Assembly (NCBI RefSeq): GCF_900177615.1
Contig: NZ_FXAP01000003.1
Span: forward strand, 248,001-312,000
Source of the DNA: Plantibacter flavus
GTDB taxonomy: Bacteria > Actinomycetota > Actinomycetes > Actinomycetales > Microbacteriaceae
Length of the DNA stretch: 64,000 nt
Direction: 5' to 3'
Part shown: piece after piece, positions 1 through 7,619 of the stretch
How positions within the stretch are numbered: position 1 is the first letter of the stretch
Layout of the letters: each line of letters begins with the position of its first letter
Translations under genes and position numbers: made by a program
Notes under the pieces: generated by a model
Database searches by the model: none
Seen by the model: only the letters and a program-made list of their open reading frames with translations
Told to the model about the DNA's origin: nothing

Positions 1-618
1 ACGGAGGATGGCGACGGTGTCCTCGACACTCGGCTCCCCGACGAACACCTGCTGGAAGCGACGCTCCATGGCGGCGTCCTTCTCGATGAACTCGCGGTAC
101 TCGTCGAGCGTGGTCGCGCCGATGAGCCGCAGTTCTCCACGCGCGAGCATGGGCTTCAGCATGTTGGCCGCCGCGACGGACCCCTCGCCGCCACCGGCAC
201 CCATGAGGACGTGGAGCTCGTCGATGAAGGTGATGATCTGTCCGTCGGACTCGTCGATCTCCTTGAGCACCGCCTTGAGGCGTTCCTCGAACTGCCCGCG
301 GTACATGGCGCCGGCCACGAGCGCTGAGAGGTCGAGGGAGATGAGCTGCTTGCCCTTGAGGCTCTCGGCGACGTCTCCCGCGACGATGCGCTGGGCGAGG
401 CCTTCGACGACGGCGGTCTTGCCGACGCCGGGCTCGCCGATGAGGACGGGGTTGTTCTTGGTGCGTCGCGTGAGCACCTGGCTCACGCGACGGATCTCGG
501 CGTCGCGGCCGATGACCGGATCGAGCTTGCCGGAGGCGGCGATCTCGGTCAGGTTGACGCCGTACTGCTCGAGCGCGCTGCGCTGATCCTCTTGCTGAGG
601 CGTCTGGCCTGCTGGCAT
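1..618 (-). CDS. clpB: ClpB-type disaggregase lacking the N-domain (5' part only)
   Basis: The first 206 codons of a Hsp100 AAA+ chaperone that rescues aggregated proteins with DnaK; the gene runs off the left edge. The protein opens [20 protein letters not shown] and enters the first ATPase domain directly: [11 protein letters not shown], Walker A GEPGVGKT at about 56-63, then [12 protein letters not shown] and the [22 protein letters not shown] segment typical of ClpB. The usual N-terminal domain of about 140 residues is absent. The start at 618 has an AGGAGA ribosome site and a HAIR operator only 22 bases upstream, so no room exists for a longer protein. Expected control is HspR repression. 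The M-domain and second ATPase domain lie outside the window, so ClpB rather than ClpC rests on the D1 sequence. Confidence 0.9.
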   Translation of the reverse strand, partial: MPAGQTPQQEDQRSALEQYGVNLTEIAASGKLDPVIGRDAEIRRVSQVLTRRTKNNPVLIGEPGVGKTAVVEGLAQRIVAGDVAESLKGKQLISLDLSALVAGAMYRGQFEERLKAVLKEIDESDGQIITFIDELHVLMGAGGGEGSVAAANMLKPMLARGELRLIGATTLDEYREFIEKDAAMERRFQQVFVGEPSVEDTVAILR

Positions 619-640
619 GGGTACGGTCTCCTGTTCAAAA

Positions 641-661
641 CTTGAGTGAATCTGACTCAAG
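641..661. promoter_or_regulatory. HAIR operator (HspR site) of clpB
   Basis: CTTGAGT and ACTCAAG separated by 7 bases, an exact match to the actinobacterial HspR-associated inverted repeat. It lies just upstream of the clpB ribosome site. HspR is encoded at 22949-23365. Confidence 0.93.
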
Positions 662-719
662 TTTACCACCGCCACTCCGTGCCGACAAGGCGCGATCGGC
701 AGGTGACCTCCAGCGCATC

Positions 720-738
720 GAAGGGTAGGCTTACCTAT
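720..738 (+). promoter_or_regulatory. IdeR/DmdR iron box and promoter of the siderophore operon
   Basis: GGGTAGGCTTACCTAT resembles the 19-bp DtxR/IdeR consensus TTAGGTTAGGCTAACCTAA (about 14 of 19 by eye). TAGGCT at 726-731 can serve as the -10, placing the transcript start within a few bases of the ATG at 741, which has no ribosome site. Iron-loaded repressor bound here would cover the promoter. Confidence 0.75.
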
Positions 739-740
739 CG

Positions 741-1691
741 ATGCCTCGCCTCAGTGAACAGACCCCCGACTCGATCTTCATCCTCCTCGCAGCCGTCGTC
801 CGGCGCATCGAGCAGGTGAGCCCGAGCTATCGGCGGTTCACGTTCACGGGCCCCGAGGTCCAGCACATCGCAGACAACCGTCACGACCAGCGCATCAAGC
901 TGCTCTTCCCGCTGCCCGACACCGGCTTCGACGAGCTGCCGATGCACGACGACTGGTACCAGGCGTGGCGACTGCTGCCCAACGACAAGCGTCACCCGAT
1001 GCGCACCTACACGATCCGCGAGGTCCGGCCAGAGCTCGCCGAGTTCGACGTCGACATCGCGCTGCACGGCCGCGTCGGCCCCGCGTCCACCTGGGCGATG
1101 GACGCGAAGGTCGGCGACGAGCTCGTCGTCAACGTCCCGAACGCCCGGTCGGCCGTCCCGGCCGGCGGCATCGACTGGCACGCGCCGGCCACCGTCGACC
1201 AGGTGCTCCTCGCCGGCGACGAGACGGCCCTGCCCGGGATCGCCGGGATCCTCGAGCGCCTGCCGAGCACCGCGCGCGGGATCGCCGTCGTCGAGCTGCC
1301 GCACGAGGACGACATCGCCGCCCTGTCCACGAAGCCCGACGGGGTCGAGGTCGTCGTCCTCTCCCGCGGCGACCAGCCCGTGGGCACCCTGCTCATCCCC
1401 GAGGTCGAGCGCATCGCGAGCCGTCTCGCGCCGAGCGTCGACACCGCCACGATCGCCACGCAGCCGGCACTCGAGGACGTCGACGTCGACACCGAGCTGC
1501 TCTGGGAAGCGCCGGTCAACGCGACCGGAGGCCCCGTCCTCGAGAGCGCACCGCTCTACGCGTGGCTCGCCGGAGAGGCGTCGGCCATCAAGACGCTCCG
1601 TCGGCACCTCGTCTCCGGGTGCGGCGTCGACCGCAAGTCGGTCGCGTTCATGGGCTACTGGCGACACGGCAAGGCCGAAGACAACCGATGA
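741..1691 (+). CDS. Siderophore-interacting protein (FAD-dependent ferric-siderophore reductase)
   Basis: A 316-residue cytoplasmic flavoprotein of the SIP/ViuB family, which releases iron from imported ferric siderophores by reduction. Visible signatures are the FAD-binding RTYTIR at 88-93, [13 protein letters not shown] in the NAD(P)H-binding half, and the C-terminal [16 protein letters not shown] and [10 protein letters not shown] that close this family. Length is normal. The ATG at 741 abuts the iron box and is probably translated from a leaderless mRNA. It is the first gene of a four-gene operon with two FecCD permeases and an ATPase, in accord with iron-repressed uptake and intracellular reduction. 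The siderophore itself cannot be inferred. Confidence 0.9.
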   Translation: MPRLSEQTPDSIFILLAAVVRRIEQVSPSYRRFTFTGPEVQHIADNRHDQRIKLLFPLPDTGFDELPMHDDWYQAWRLLPNDKRHPMRTYTIREVRPELAEFDVDIALHGRVGPASTWAMDAKVGDELVVNVPNARSAVPAGGIDWHAPATVDQVLLAGDETALPGIAGILERLPSTARGIAVVELPHEDDIAALSTKPDGVEVVVLSRGDQPVGTLLIPEVERIASRLAPSVDTATIATQPALEDVDVDTELLWEAPVNATGGPVLESAPLYAWLAGEASAIKTLRRHLVSGCGVDRKSVAFMGYWRHGKAEDNR

Positions 1692-1695
1692 GCCG

Positions 1696-2766
1696 GTGAG
1701 CGCCGACCTCGACAGCCTGCGGCTCCCGACCGCGGCCGCCCGCGCACGAGAGGCGTCGACCGGCATCGCCCGATCGACCGCCTCGCGCTGGCTGCTGCTC
1801 GTCGCCGCGCTCGTCGTGCTCGCCGCCATCGCAGCGGGCAGCCTCTTCATCGGCTCGGGGACGATCAGTGCCGCAGAGGTCTGGCGCGCCCTCTCGCAGG
1901 GCGGCGACGACACCAACGCGATCCTCATCACCGGGTTCCGGGTGCCGCGCATGCTCCTGGCCATCGGCGTCGGTGCGGCGCTCGGCCTCGCCGGAGCGAT
2001 GATGCAGGCCGTCACGCGGAACCCGCTCGCCGACCCCGGCATCCTCGGCGTCAACGCCGGGGCGTACATCGCGGTCGTGCTCGCCGTCGCCATCGCTGGC
2101 ACCGCCGACCTGAGCTCCTACGTGTGGTGGTCCTTCGCCGGCGCGGGCCTCGCGTCCGTCATCGTGTACGTGATCGGCTCCCGGGGCCGCGCCGGGGCGA
2201 CCCCGGTCCGCCTCGTCCTCGCCGGCGTCGCGCTCTCCGCCGCGCTCCAGGGAGTGACCTTCGCCATCACGATCCGCAACCCCGACATCTTCGACAAGAT
2301 CCGCTTCTGGCAGGCCGGCTCGCTGCAGAACCGCCAGATGGACGTGTTCCTCGGGGTGCTGCCGTTCCTCATCGTCGGGGTCGTCCTCGCCCTCGTCGTC
2401 TCCCGGTCACTCAACGCCGTGGCCCTCGGAGACGACCTCGCGACCTCCCTCGGCACGAAGGTGCTCCGGACGCGGGTGCTCTCGGTCGTCGCGATCACCC
2501 TGTTGTGCGGTTCGGCCACCGCGGCGGCAGGACCGATCGCCTTCCTCGGACTCATGTCGCCCTACCTCGCCCGCGCCATCGTCGGGCCGGATCAACGCTG
2601 GGTGCTCCCGTTCACGATGGTGTTCGCGCCGATCATCTTCCTGCTGTCCGACCTCGTCGGGCGGGTGGCCGTCCCCGGCGAGATGCCGGTCGGGATCGTC
2701 ACGGCGTTCGTGGGTGCCCCGCTCCTCATCGTGCTCATCCGCCGTTCGAAGGCGCAGGGGCTGTGA
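1696..2766 (+). CDS. FecCD-family siderophore ABC permease 1
   Basis: A 356-residue integral membrane protein of the BtuC/FecCD family, one half of the channel that moves ferric siderophore across the cytoplasmic membrane. About 35 hydrophilic residues precede the first membrane segment (WLLLVAALVVLAAI); the family motif GAALGLAGAMMQAVTRNPLADPGILGVNAGAY and the coupling-helix region FLGLMSPYLAR follow. About nine to ten membrane segments are expected. The start is GTG, 4 bases after the preceding stop, and its stop overlaps the GTG of the second permease, so the two are translationally coupled and probably form a heterodimer. Confidence 0.92.
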   Translation: MSADLDSLRLPTAAARAREASTGIARSTASRWLLLVAALVVLAAIAAGSLFIGSGTISAAEVWRALSQGGDDTNAILITGFRVPRMLLAIGVGAALGLAGAMMQAVTRNPLADPGILGVNAGAYIAVVLAVAIAGTADLSSYVWWSFAGAGLASVIVYVIGSRGRAGATPVRLVLAGVALSAALQGVTFAITIRNPDIFDKIRFWQAGSLQNRQMDVFLGVLPFLIVGVVLALVVSRSLNAVALGDDLATSLGTKVLRTRVLSVVAITLLCGSATAAAGPIAFLGLMSPYLARAIVGPDQRWVLPFTMVFAPIIFLLSDLVGRVAVPGEMPVGIVTAFVGAPLLIVLIRRSKAQGL

Positions 2767-3806
2767 CCGCCGTCGCCGAACCGGGCCGGCGCACAGTGCG
2801 GGTCGGTCGGGTCAGCTGGGTGGTCCACCGGCGTGAGCTGGTCGTCGTCGGCGCCCTGGTCGCCGTCGTCGTGGGGGTCGGCGCCTTCGCGCTCACGCAG
2901 GGCGAGTACCGCATCCCGCTCGACAAACTGCTCGCCGCGTTCACCGGCACGGGCTCGGAGAGCGTCCTCCGCATCGTGTTGGAGTGGCGCCTGCCGCGGG
3001 TCGTGATCGCCGTCGTCGGTGGGATCGCACTCGGGCTCTCCGGCGCGATCTTCCAGTCGATCACGCGGAACCCGCTCGGCAGCCCCGACATCATCGGGTT
3101 CAACTCCGGCGCGTTCACCGGCGCGCTCATCGTCACCCTCGTCGTCGGCGGGAACTACGCGGCGACGGTGTCCGGTGCGTTGATCGGCGGGCTCGCGACT
3201 GCCCTCGTCGTCTACCTCCTCGCGTGGTCTCGGGGCGTCCAGGGGTTCCGGCTCATCGTGATCGGCATCGCGATCAGCGCCGTCCTCAACGCGTTCAACG
3301 ACTACCTGCAGCTGCGGGCGGACCTCAACGCCGCCATCGCGGCCGCCAGCTGGGGCATGGGTTCGCTCGCCGACCTCGGATGGCAGGACGTCGTGCCCGT
3401 GACGATCGCGGTCGCGGTCCTCGTCCCCCTCCTCGCGCTCCTGTCCCGCCGACTCCGCATGCTGGAGTTCGGCGACGACATCGCGAGCGCCCTCGGCATC
3501 CCGGTCGAGCGCACGCGGCTGCTGCTGCTCGTGATCGGCGTCGCCCTCACCGCGACCGTCACCGCGGTCGCCGGCCCGATCATCTTCGTCGCCCTCGCCG
3601 CACCCCAACTCGCCCGGCGACTGACGAAGTCCGCCGGCATCACCCTCGTCCCCTCGGCCGCCATGGGCGCGGCGTTGCTCCTCGTGAGCGACGTCGTGGC
3701 CCAGCGGATCATCGCCCCGGCCGCCCTGCCGGTCGGTGCGGTGACCGTGACCCTCGGTGGCATCTACCTCATCGCCCTGCTCATCACGCAGGCGGGAAAG
3801 CACTGA
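2763..3806 (+). CDS. FecCD-family siderophore ABC permease 2
   Basis: A 347-residue partner of the preceding permease. The GTG at 2763 overlaps the upstream TGA; an open frame continues upstream but only as a shadow of permease 1. Signatures include GGIALGLSGAIFQSITRN, LGSPDIIGFNSGA, and the C-terminal AGPIIFVALAAPQLARRLT coupling region. Family members usually have 330-350 residues, which fits this start. Two different permeases, as in FepD/FepG, imply a heterodimeric channel served by the ATPase that follows at once. Confidence 0.92.
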   Translation: MTAVAEPGRRTVRVGRVSWVVHRRELVVVGALVAVVVGVGAFALTQGEYRIPLDKLLAAFTGTGSESVLRIVLEWRLPRVVIAVVGGIALGLSGAIFQSITRNPLGSPDIIGFNSGAFTGALIVTLVVGGNYAATVSGALIGGLATALVVYLLAWSRGVQGFRLIVIGIAISAVLNAFNDYLQLRADLNAAIAAASWGMGSLADLGWQDVVPVTIAVAVLVPLLALLSRRLRMLEFGDDIASALGIPVERTRLLLLVIGVALTATVTAVAGPIIFVALAAPQLARRLTKSAGITLVPSAAMGAALLLVSDVVAQRIIAPAALPVGAVTVTLGGIYLIALLITQAGKH

Positions 3807-3807
3807 C

Positions 3808-4611
3808 ATGAAGATCGACAGCCCCACCACCAGACTCGCCGGAACCGCCCTTCGCGTCGGCTACGACCAGCGGACCATCATCCACGAACTGGACATCGCG
3901 ATCCCCGACGACTCGTTCACGGTCATCGTCGGCCCGAACGCCTGCGGCAAGTCGACGCTCCTGCGTGCCCTCGCCCGACTGCTGAAGCCGACCCAGGGAC
4001 AGGTCGTGCTCGACGGGCAGGAGATCACCCGGTACCCGTCGAAGGAGGTCGCGAAGCGCATCGGGCTGCTGCCGCAGACGTCGATCGCGCCGGACGGCAT
4101 CTCGGTCATCGACCTCGTGTCGCGTGGCCGGTACCCGCACCAGTCGATCCTCCGACGCTGGTCGGCGGCCGATGAGGCGGCGGTGCTCGCGGCGATGGAG
4201 GCGACGAACGTCACGGAGCTGTCCGGTCGCCTCGTCGACGAACTGTCCGGCGGCCAGCGCCAGCGGGTGTGGGTGGCGATGGCCCTCGCCCAGGAGACGC
4301 CGTTGCTGCTGCTCGACGAGCCGACGACCTTCCTCGACATCACGCATCAGGTGGAGCTACTCGACCTCTTCACCCGGCTCAACCAGGAGGGTGGCCGCAC
4401 CCTCGTCGCGGTCCTGCACGACCTCAACCAGGCGGCGCGGTACGCGACGCACCTGATCGCGATGCGCGACGGACACGTGGTCGCGCAGGGTGCGCCGGCG
4501 GACATCGTGACGGCCGAACTCGTCGAGGAGGTCTTCGGGCTCCGCTGCCGGATCATCGACGACCCCGAGTCGCACACGCCGCTCGTCATCCCGCTGATGG
4601 GCGCGCACTGA
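3808..4611 (+). CDS. Siderophore ABC transporter ATPase (FepC type)
   Basis: A 267-residue nucleotide-binding subunit that powers ferric-siderophore import. It shows Walker A GPNACGKST, Q-loop LLPQ, the ABC signature LSGGQRQRVWVAMALAQ, Walker B LLLLDEPTTFLD and the H-loop VLHDLNQAARYA, the last two in the wording typical of FecE/FepC. The ATG at 3808 follows the permease stop by one base. The binding lipoprotein is not in this operon; a candidate lies at 6491-7501 under its own iron box. Confidence 0.93.
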   Translation: MKIDSPTTRLAGTALRVGYDQRTIIHELDIAIPDDSFTVIVGPNACGKSTLLRALARLLKPTQGQVVLDGQEITRYPSKEVAKRIGLLPQTSIAPDGISVIDLVSRGRYPHQSILRRWSAADEAAVLAAMEATNVTELSGRLVDELSGGQRQRVWVAMALAQETPLLLLDEPTTFLDITHQVELLDLFTRLNQEGGRTLVAVLHDLNQAARYATHLIAMRDGHVVAQGAPADIVTAELVEEVFGLRCRIIDDPESHTPLVIPLMGAH

Positions 4612-4629
4612 CCCGTGGTGGCGACCGGT

Positions 4630-4800
4630 GTCAGCGCGGTGCGCTGGCGCGAGCGCGGGTTTGTGGGCGGCGCCGGCGCGGTGCGCTGACGTGAGCGCGG
4701 GTTTGTGGGTGTGAGCGCGCCCCGGTGATGTGAGCGCGGGTCTCCGGAGGGGTGCGCTCACGCGGGTGGGGCGCGCTCACGGGGTGAGCGCGCCTCGGTG
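4630..4800. repeat. Family A palindromic intergenic repeat, copy 1
   Basis: Intergenic DNA between convergent genes. It contains AGCGCGGTGCGCTG twice (4633, 4676) and a hairpin unit at 4730-4761 of the form GTGAGCGCGGGTCTCCGGAG ... TGCGCTCAC. The same modules recur at 6304-6410, 61191-61316 and 63341-63449. This copy is longer and looks internally duplicated. It may act as a bidirectional terminator here, since both flanking genes end at it. Confidence 0.75.
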
Positions 4801-5661
4801 TCAGCACCCGATGGCGGGTTTACCGGGGCGGCAGGGTTTGTCGACGCCGACGGTCGAGTTGCGGACGATCTGGACCGTGTGGGGTTCTTCGGTCGGGATC
4901 GACAGGGTGCCGACGACGGGAAGCCACCCGGTGTCGCCGATGCGGTACTCGGCGGCGTACTCGACCTCGGCGGTGATGGTCCTCGCTCCGACCGTCGTGT
5001 AGCGGTGGCTGGTCGGGGTCTTGGAGAACTCGGCCAGTCCGAGGGCAGCCCACGAGGATCCACCGGTCCGGGTCGTGGTCGTGTCACCGTCGCCGTAGTC
5101 GAAGGTGAAGCCGACGGGGATGAAGTTCACCTCCGCGACCTGGCCCAACAGGGTGCCGGTGCGGGTGTGGCCGGAAGCGGCGGCGATGACGTTGGTGTGG
5201 AGCCCGCGGACACCCCAGGCGACGGGTTCGGTGGTGACGGTCGGGGCGGCGGGTGCGAAGCTGGCGACGTCGCGGATCGTGACGGGCTGTGCGGCAGGTG
5301 CTGCTCCGAGGTCGGTGCCGAGATCGCCGGGCGTGAAGGTGTAGCACTCGTCCGGCCGCATGAGGCTGCAGACCGTCCGCTCACCGTTGGGCCCGTCGGT
5401 CACACCGGGCGGCAACTCGGCCGAACCGCCCCCTTCGCCGCCTCCGCCTGTGCCGCCGCCGGAACCAGCGCCAGTGCCAGGGCGTTCGACGCTGCCCCCG
5501 ATGTCGACCGAGCCGTTGCCGATACAAGCGCCGATGGAATGGTCCAAGTCCGAGCACTGCGCAGCGACCGCCGCAGTCCCCGGGCCGAGTGAGAGGACCA
5601 GGCCGAGGACCAGCGCCCAGGCGGTAAGCACCGTCGGACGGTGAGATTCGTTCAGTTGCAT
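4801..5661 (-). CDS. Secreted protein with PKD-like fold
   Basis: A 286-residue exported protein of unknown function. Residues 1-34 form a signal peptide (hydrophobic TAWALVLGLVLSLG, cleavage after AVAA). A Gly/Ser-rich linker (about 60-80) separates a short Cys-containing N-terminal part from a region (about 185-240) with FDYGDGDTTTTRTGG and HRYTTVGARTITAEV, the pattern of a PKD/immunoglobulin-like beta sandwich. Cys residues near both ends could form disulfides. A GGAG ribosome site precedes the ATG. It overlaps the upstream lipoprotein gene by 10 bases, so the two are co-expressed. A cell-surface or matrix role is inference only. Confidence 0.72.
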   Translation of the reverse strand: MQLNESHRPTVLTAWALVLGLVLSLGPGTAAVAAQCSDLDHSIGACIGNGSVDIGGSVERPGTGAGSGGGTGGGGEGGGSAELPPGVTDGPNGERTVCSLMRPDECYTFTPGDLGTDLGAAPAAQPVTIRDVASFAPAAPTVTTEPVAWGVRGLHTNVIAAASGHTRTGTLLGQVAEVNFIPVGFTFDYGDGDTTTTRTGGSSWAALGLAEFSKTPTSHRYTTVGARTITAEVEYAAEYRIGDTGWLPVVGTLSIPTEEPHTVQIVRNSTVGVDKPCRPGKPAIGC

Positions 5662-6209
5662 TGGTCCTTCTCCTTCTGCTTGGAACTCACGAAGAGCGAT
5701 CGATCTGCTTCTCGATACGCGATGGCGACTGCCCAGAGCGACTGGGTCGCGCGATCGGCTGGCACGACAGACGCCCCGGCGCTATCGAGCACCTGGACAC
5801 TGGAGATATCGACACAGACGTCTGCACGGGCCACGATCTGGAGGGAGTCCGGGTGTGGCAGCCAGAGGTCGAGGACGACCGATTGGACCGACGGCGTGCC
5901 GGTGACGGCGTACCCCAGCTCTGCCGATCGGCGGTACCCGTCGATCTCCACCTGAGCGACGTCGTCTGATGCCAGCGTCGAGATCCGTTCCGGGTTCGCT
6001 CCACCCTCGGCGAGGATCTGGAACGAGAGCTCCTGGAAACGCTGATACGTCTCGGTCACCGCCGCAAGCGCCTCCTCCTCGTTCTCGAAGACCGGCGGCG
6101 AACTCTGCGGAGGCGGCGCGGGTTCAGGTCCGGTGCACGCGGTGAGGGCGAGCAATCCCGCCGTGAGAACGATCGTGGAGACAGAGCGAAAGCGCGAGGT
6201 CCGTGGCAT
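5652..6209 (-). CDS. Small surface lipoprotein, unknown function
   Basis: A 185-residue protein with a lipoprotein signal: positively charged start, hydrophobic STIVLTAGLLALT and lipobox LTAC with Cys25. The mature part begins with a Pro/Ser-rich tether, then an alpha-helical EEEALAAVTETYQRFQELSFQILAEGG and a beta-rich portion of about 100 residues. No enzymatic motif was recognised. The start at 6209 sits six bases after TAGCGT, a probable -10, so the mRNA is likely leaderless. It is the first gene of a two-gene unit with the PKD-like protein. Confidence 0.72.
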   Translation of the reverse strand: MPRTSRFRSVSTIVLTAGLLALTACTGPEPAPPPQSSPPVFENEEEALAAVTETYQRFQELSFQILAEGGANPERISTLASDDVAQVEIDGYRRSAELGYAVTGTPSVQSVVLDLWLPHPDSLQIVARADVCVDISSVQVLDSAGASVVPADRATQSLWAVAIAYREADRSLFVSSKQKEKDQCN

Positions 6210-6215
6210 TCCTCG

Positions 6216-6221
6216 ACGCTA
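6216..6221 (-). promoter_or_regulatory. -10 element of the lipoprotein / PKD gene pair
   Basis: TAGCGT on the minus strand, exactly six bases from the ATG at 6209. The same spacing recurs before many genes here and marks a leaderless start. No clear -35 was seen. Confidence 0.5.
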
Positions 6222-6303
6222 AGCGCGCCCAGACTCCCGCCCAGGGTTATCCACAGAGCAGATATGCCTACACGGACATATGTCGCACAACTGGCCCGCG
6301 CGA

Positions 6304-6410
6304 CAGCGCGGCGCGCTGGCGTGAGCGCACCCCAGGGGACGTGAGCGCGGGTCTCCGGAGGGCCGCGCTCGCGTCAGTGCCCCGCGCTCACGTCAGCGCA
6401 CCGCGCTGGC
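6304..6410. repeat. Family A palindromic intergenic repeat, copy 2
   Basis: The outer arms CAGCGCGGCGCGCTGGC (from 6304) and GTCAGCGCACCGCGCTGGC (to 6410) flank an inner hairpin unit GTGAGCGCGGGTCTCCGGAG beginning at 6341. Here the element lies between divergent genes, so termination is not its only possible role. Confidence 0.75.
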
Positions 6411-6442
6411 CGAAGCACAAGCGTTACCGGGACGTGACTTGG

Positions 6443-6461
6443 GAAGCTTAGGCTTACCTCA
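6443..6461 (+). promoter_or_regulatory. IdeR/DmdR iron box of the siderophore-binding lipoprotein
   Basis: GCTTAGGCTTACCTCA aligns to the 19-bp IdeR consensus at about 14 positions and shares the core TAGGCTTACCT with the box at 720-738. It lies about 30 bases upstream of the ATG at 6491. Confidence 0.72.
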
Positions 6462-6490
6462 TACCCCACGTCTTCAACGGAAAGCAGAAC

Positions 6491-7501
6491 ATGCGCCGCA
6501 TGCCCCGCACCCTCACCGCCGTCGCCGCCCTCGCGGTCGCCGGCCTCGCCCTCGCCGGCTGCACCGCCGGGTCCTCCACCGATGACGCCTCCACCGGCAC
6601 GCTCGGCACCGTCGACACGATGTTCGGCGAGGTGACCGTCCCGGAGCCCGCCGGCGACCTCACCGTCGTCGCCCTCGGCTGGTCCGACGCGGAGATGGCA
6701 CTCTCCCTCGGCGTGGTGCCCGTCGGCGTGTACGACTGGCAGTCCTTCGGCGCCGACAACAAGGCCGTCGGCCCATGGGCCACCGACCTGTTCGGCGACG
6801 TGACCCCCGAGATCATCGACGACAGCGGCGACACGGTCAACTACGAGCAGATCCAGGCGCTCGAACCCGACCTCATCCTCAACACCCGCTCCGCCGGCGA
6901 CGAGAAGCAGTACGAGCGACTCTCCGAGATCGCCCCGACCGTCTTCGCACCCAAGGGGACCGCCGCGTTCGCGACCCCGTGGGACGTCCAGCTCGAGCAG
7001 GTCGCCGCCGCGCTCGGGAAGCCCCAGGAGGGCGACGCGCTCGTCTCCGCCACGAAGCAGTCGATCAACGAGGCCGCCGACCTCCACCAGGAGTTCGCCG
7101 GGCTCACCACCGTCGCCGCGACGAAGTTCGGCGACGCCTACGGCGCCTACCTCGAGGGTGACGGTCGCTTCGACATCCTCGCCGACCTCGGCTTCCAGCA
7201 GAACCCGGCCGTCCTCGACCTCGAGGCCTCGGGCTTCTACGCGGCGGTCTCCGCCGAGCAGGTGTCCGCGTTCGACGCCGACGTCGCCGTCCTCCTCCCG
7301 ATCGGGTTCAGTGCAGCGGACACCACCGCCGACCCGCTCCTCGCGAGCCTCCCCGTGGTGCAGGACGGTCGCGCGATCGTCCTCGACCCCGCCGACGAGC
7401 TCACGCAGGCCTACAGCGCGGCGTCCGTGCTCAGCATCCCCGTCGTCCTCGAGCAGCTCGTCCCGAAGCTCGCCGAGGCCGCCGCCAAGGTCGCGAAGTA
7501 G
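6491..7501 (+). CDS. Iron-siderophore ABC transporter substrate-binding lipoprotein
   Basis: A 336-residue FecB/FhuD-type (class III) binding protein anchored to the outer face of the membrane. The signal peptide ends in lipobox LAGC (Cys24). The body shows the two-lobe pattern of the family: VVALGWSDAEMALSLGVVPVGV, YEQIQALEPDLILNT and a long connecting helix. MRRMPRT and MPRT are both possible starts. It should deliver ferric siderophore to the permease pair encoded at 1696-3806; the separate iron box explains co-regulation although two minus-strand genes intervene. Confidence 0.9.
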   Translation: MRRMPRTLTAVAALAVAGLALAGCTAGSSTDDASTGTLGTVDTMFGEVTVPEPAGDLTVVALGWSDAEMALSLGVVPVGVYDWQSFGADNKAVGPWATDLFGDVTPEIIDDSGDTVNYEQIQALEPDLILNTRSAGDEKQYERLSEIAPTVFAPKGTAAFATPWDVQLEQVAAALGKPQEGDALVSATKQSINEAADLHQEFAGLTTVAATKFGDAYGAYLEGDGRFDILADLGFQQNPAVLDLEASGFYAAVSAEQVSAFDADVAVLLPIGFSAADTTADPLLASLPVVQDGRAIVLDPADELTQAYSAASVLSIPVVLEQLVPKLAEAAAKVAK

Positions 7502-7534
7502 GGTCCAGCCCACCAGCACCACAGCAGGAGATCC

Positions 7535-7579
7535 GCGCGAGAGCCGGACGGAATCACTTATTCCGTCCGGCTCTCGCGC
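7535..7579. terminator. Bidirectional hairpin terminator
   Basis: A perfect 20-bp inverted repeat (arms 7535-7554 and 7560-7579) with loop CACTT, between the convergent binding-protein gene and ABC permease gene. No long T run follows. Confidence 0.8.
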
Positions 7580-7619
7580 TGTTCTCCTGTTCTCACGCCC
7601 TGCCGGGGCTCGCTCGGGC

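Noticed and set aside
735-2102. Long minus-strand frame opposite the siderophore reductase and permease
   Set aside because: It is a high-GC antisense shadow with no recognisable domain.
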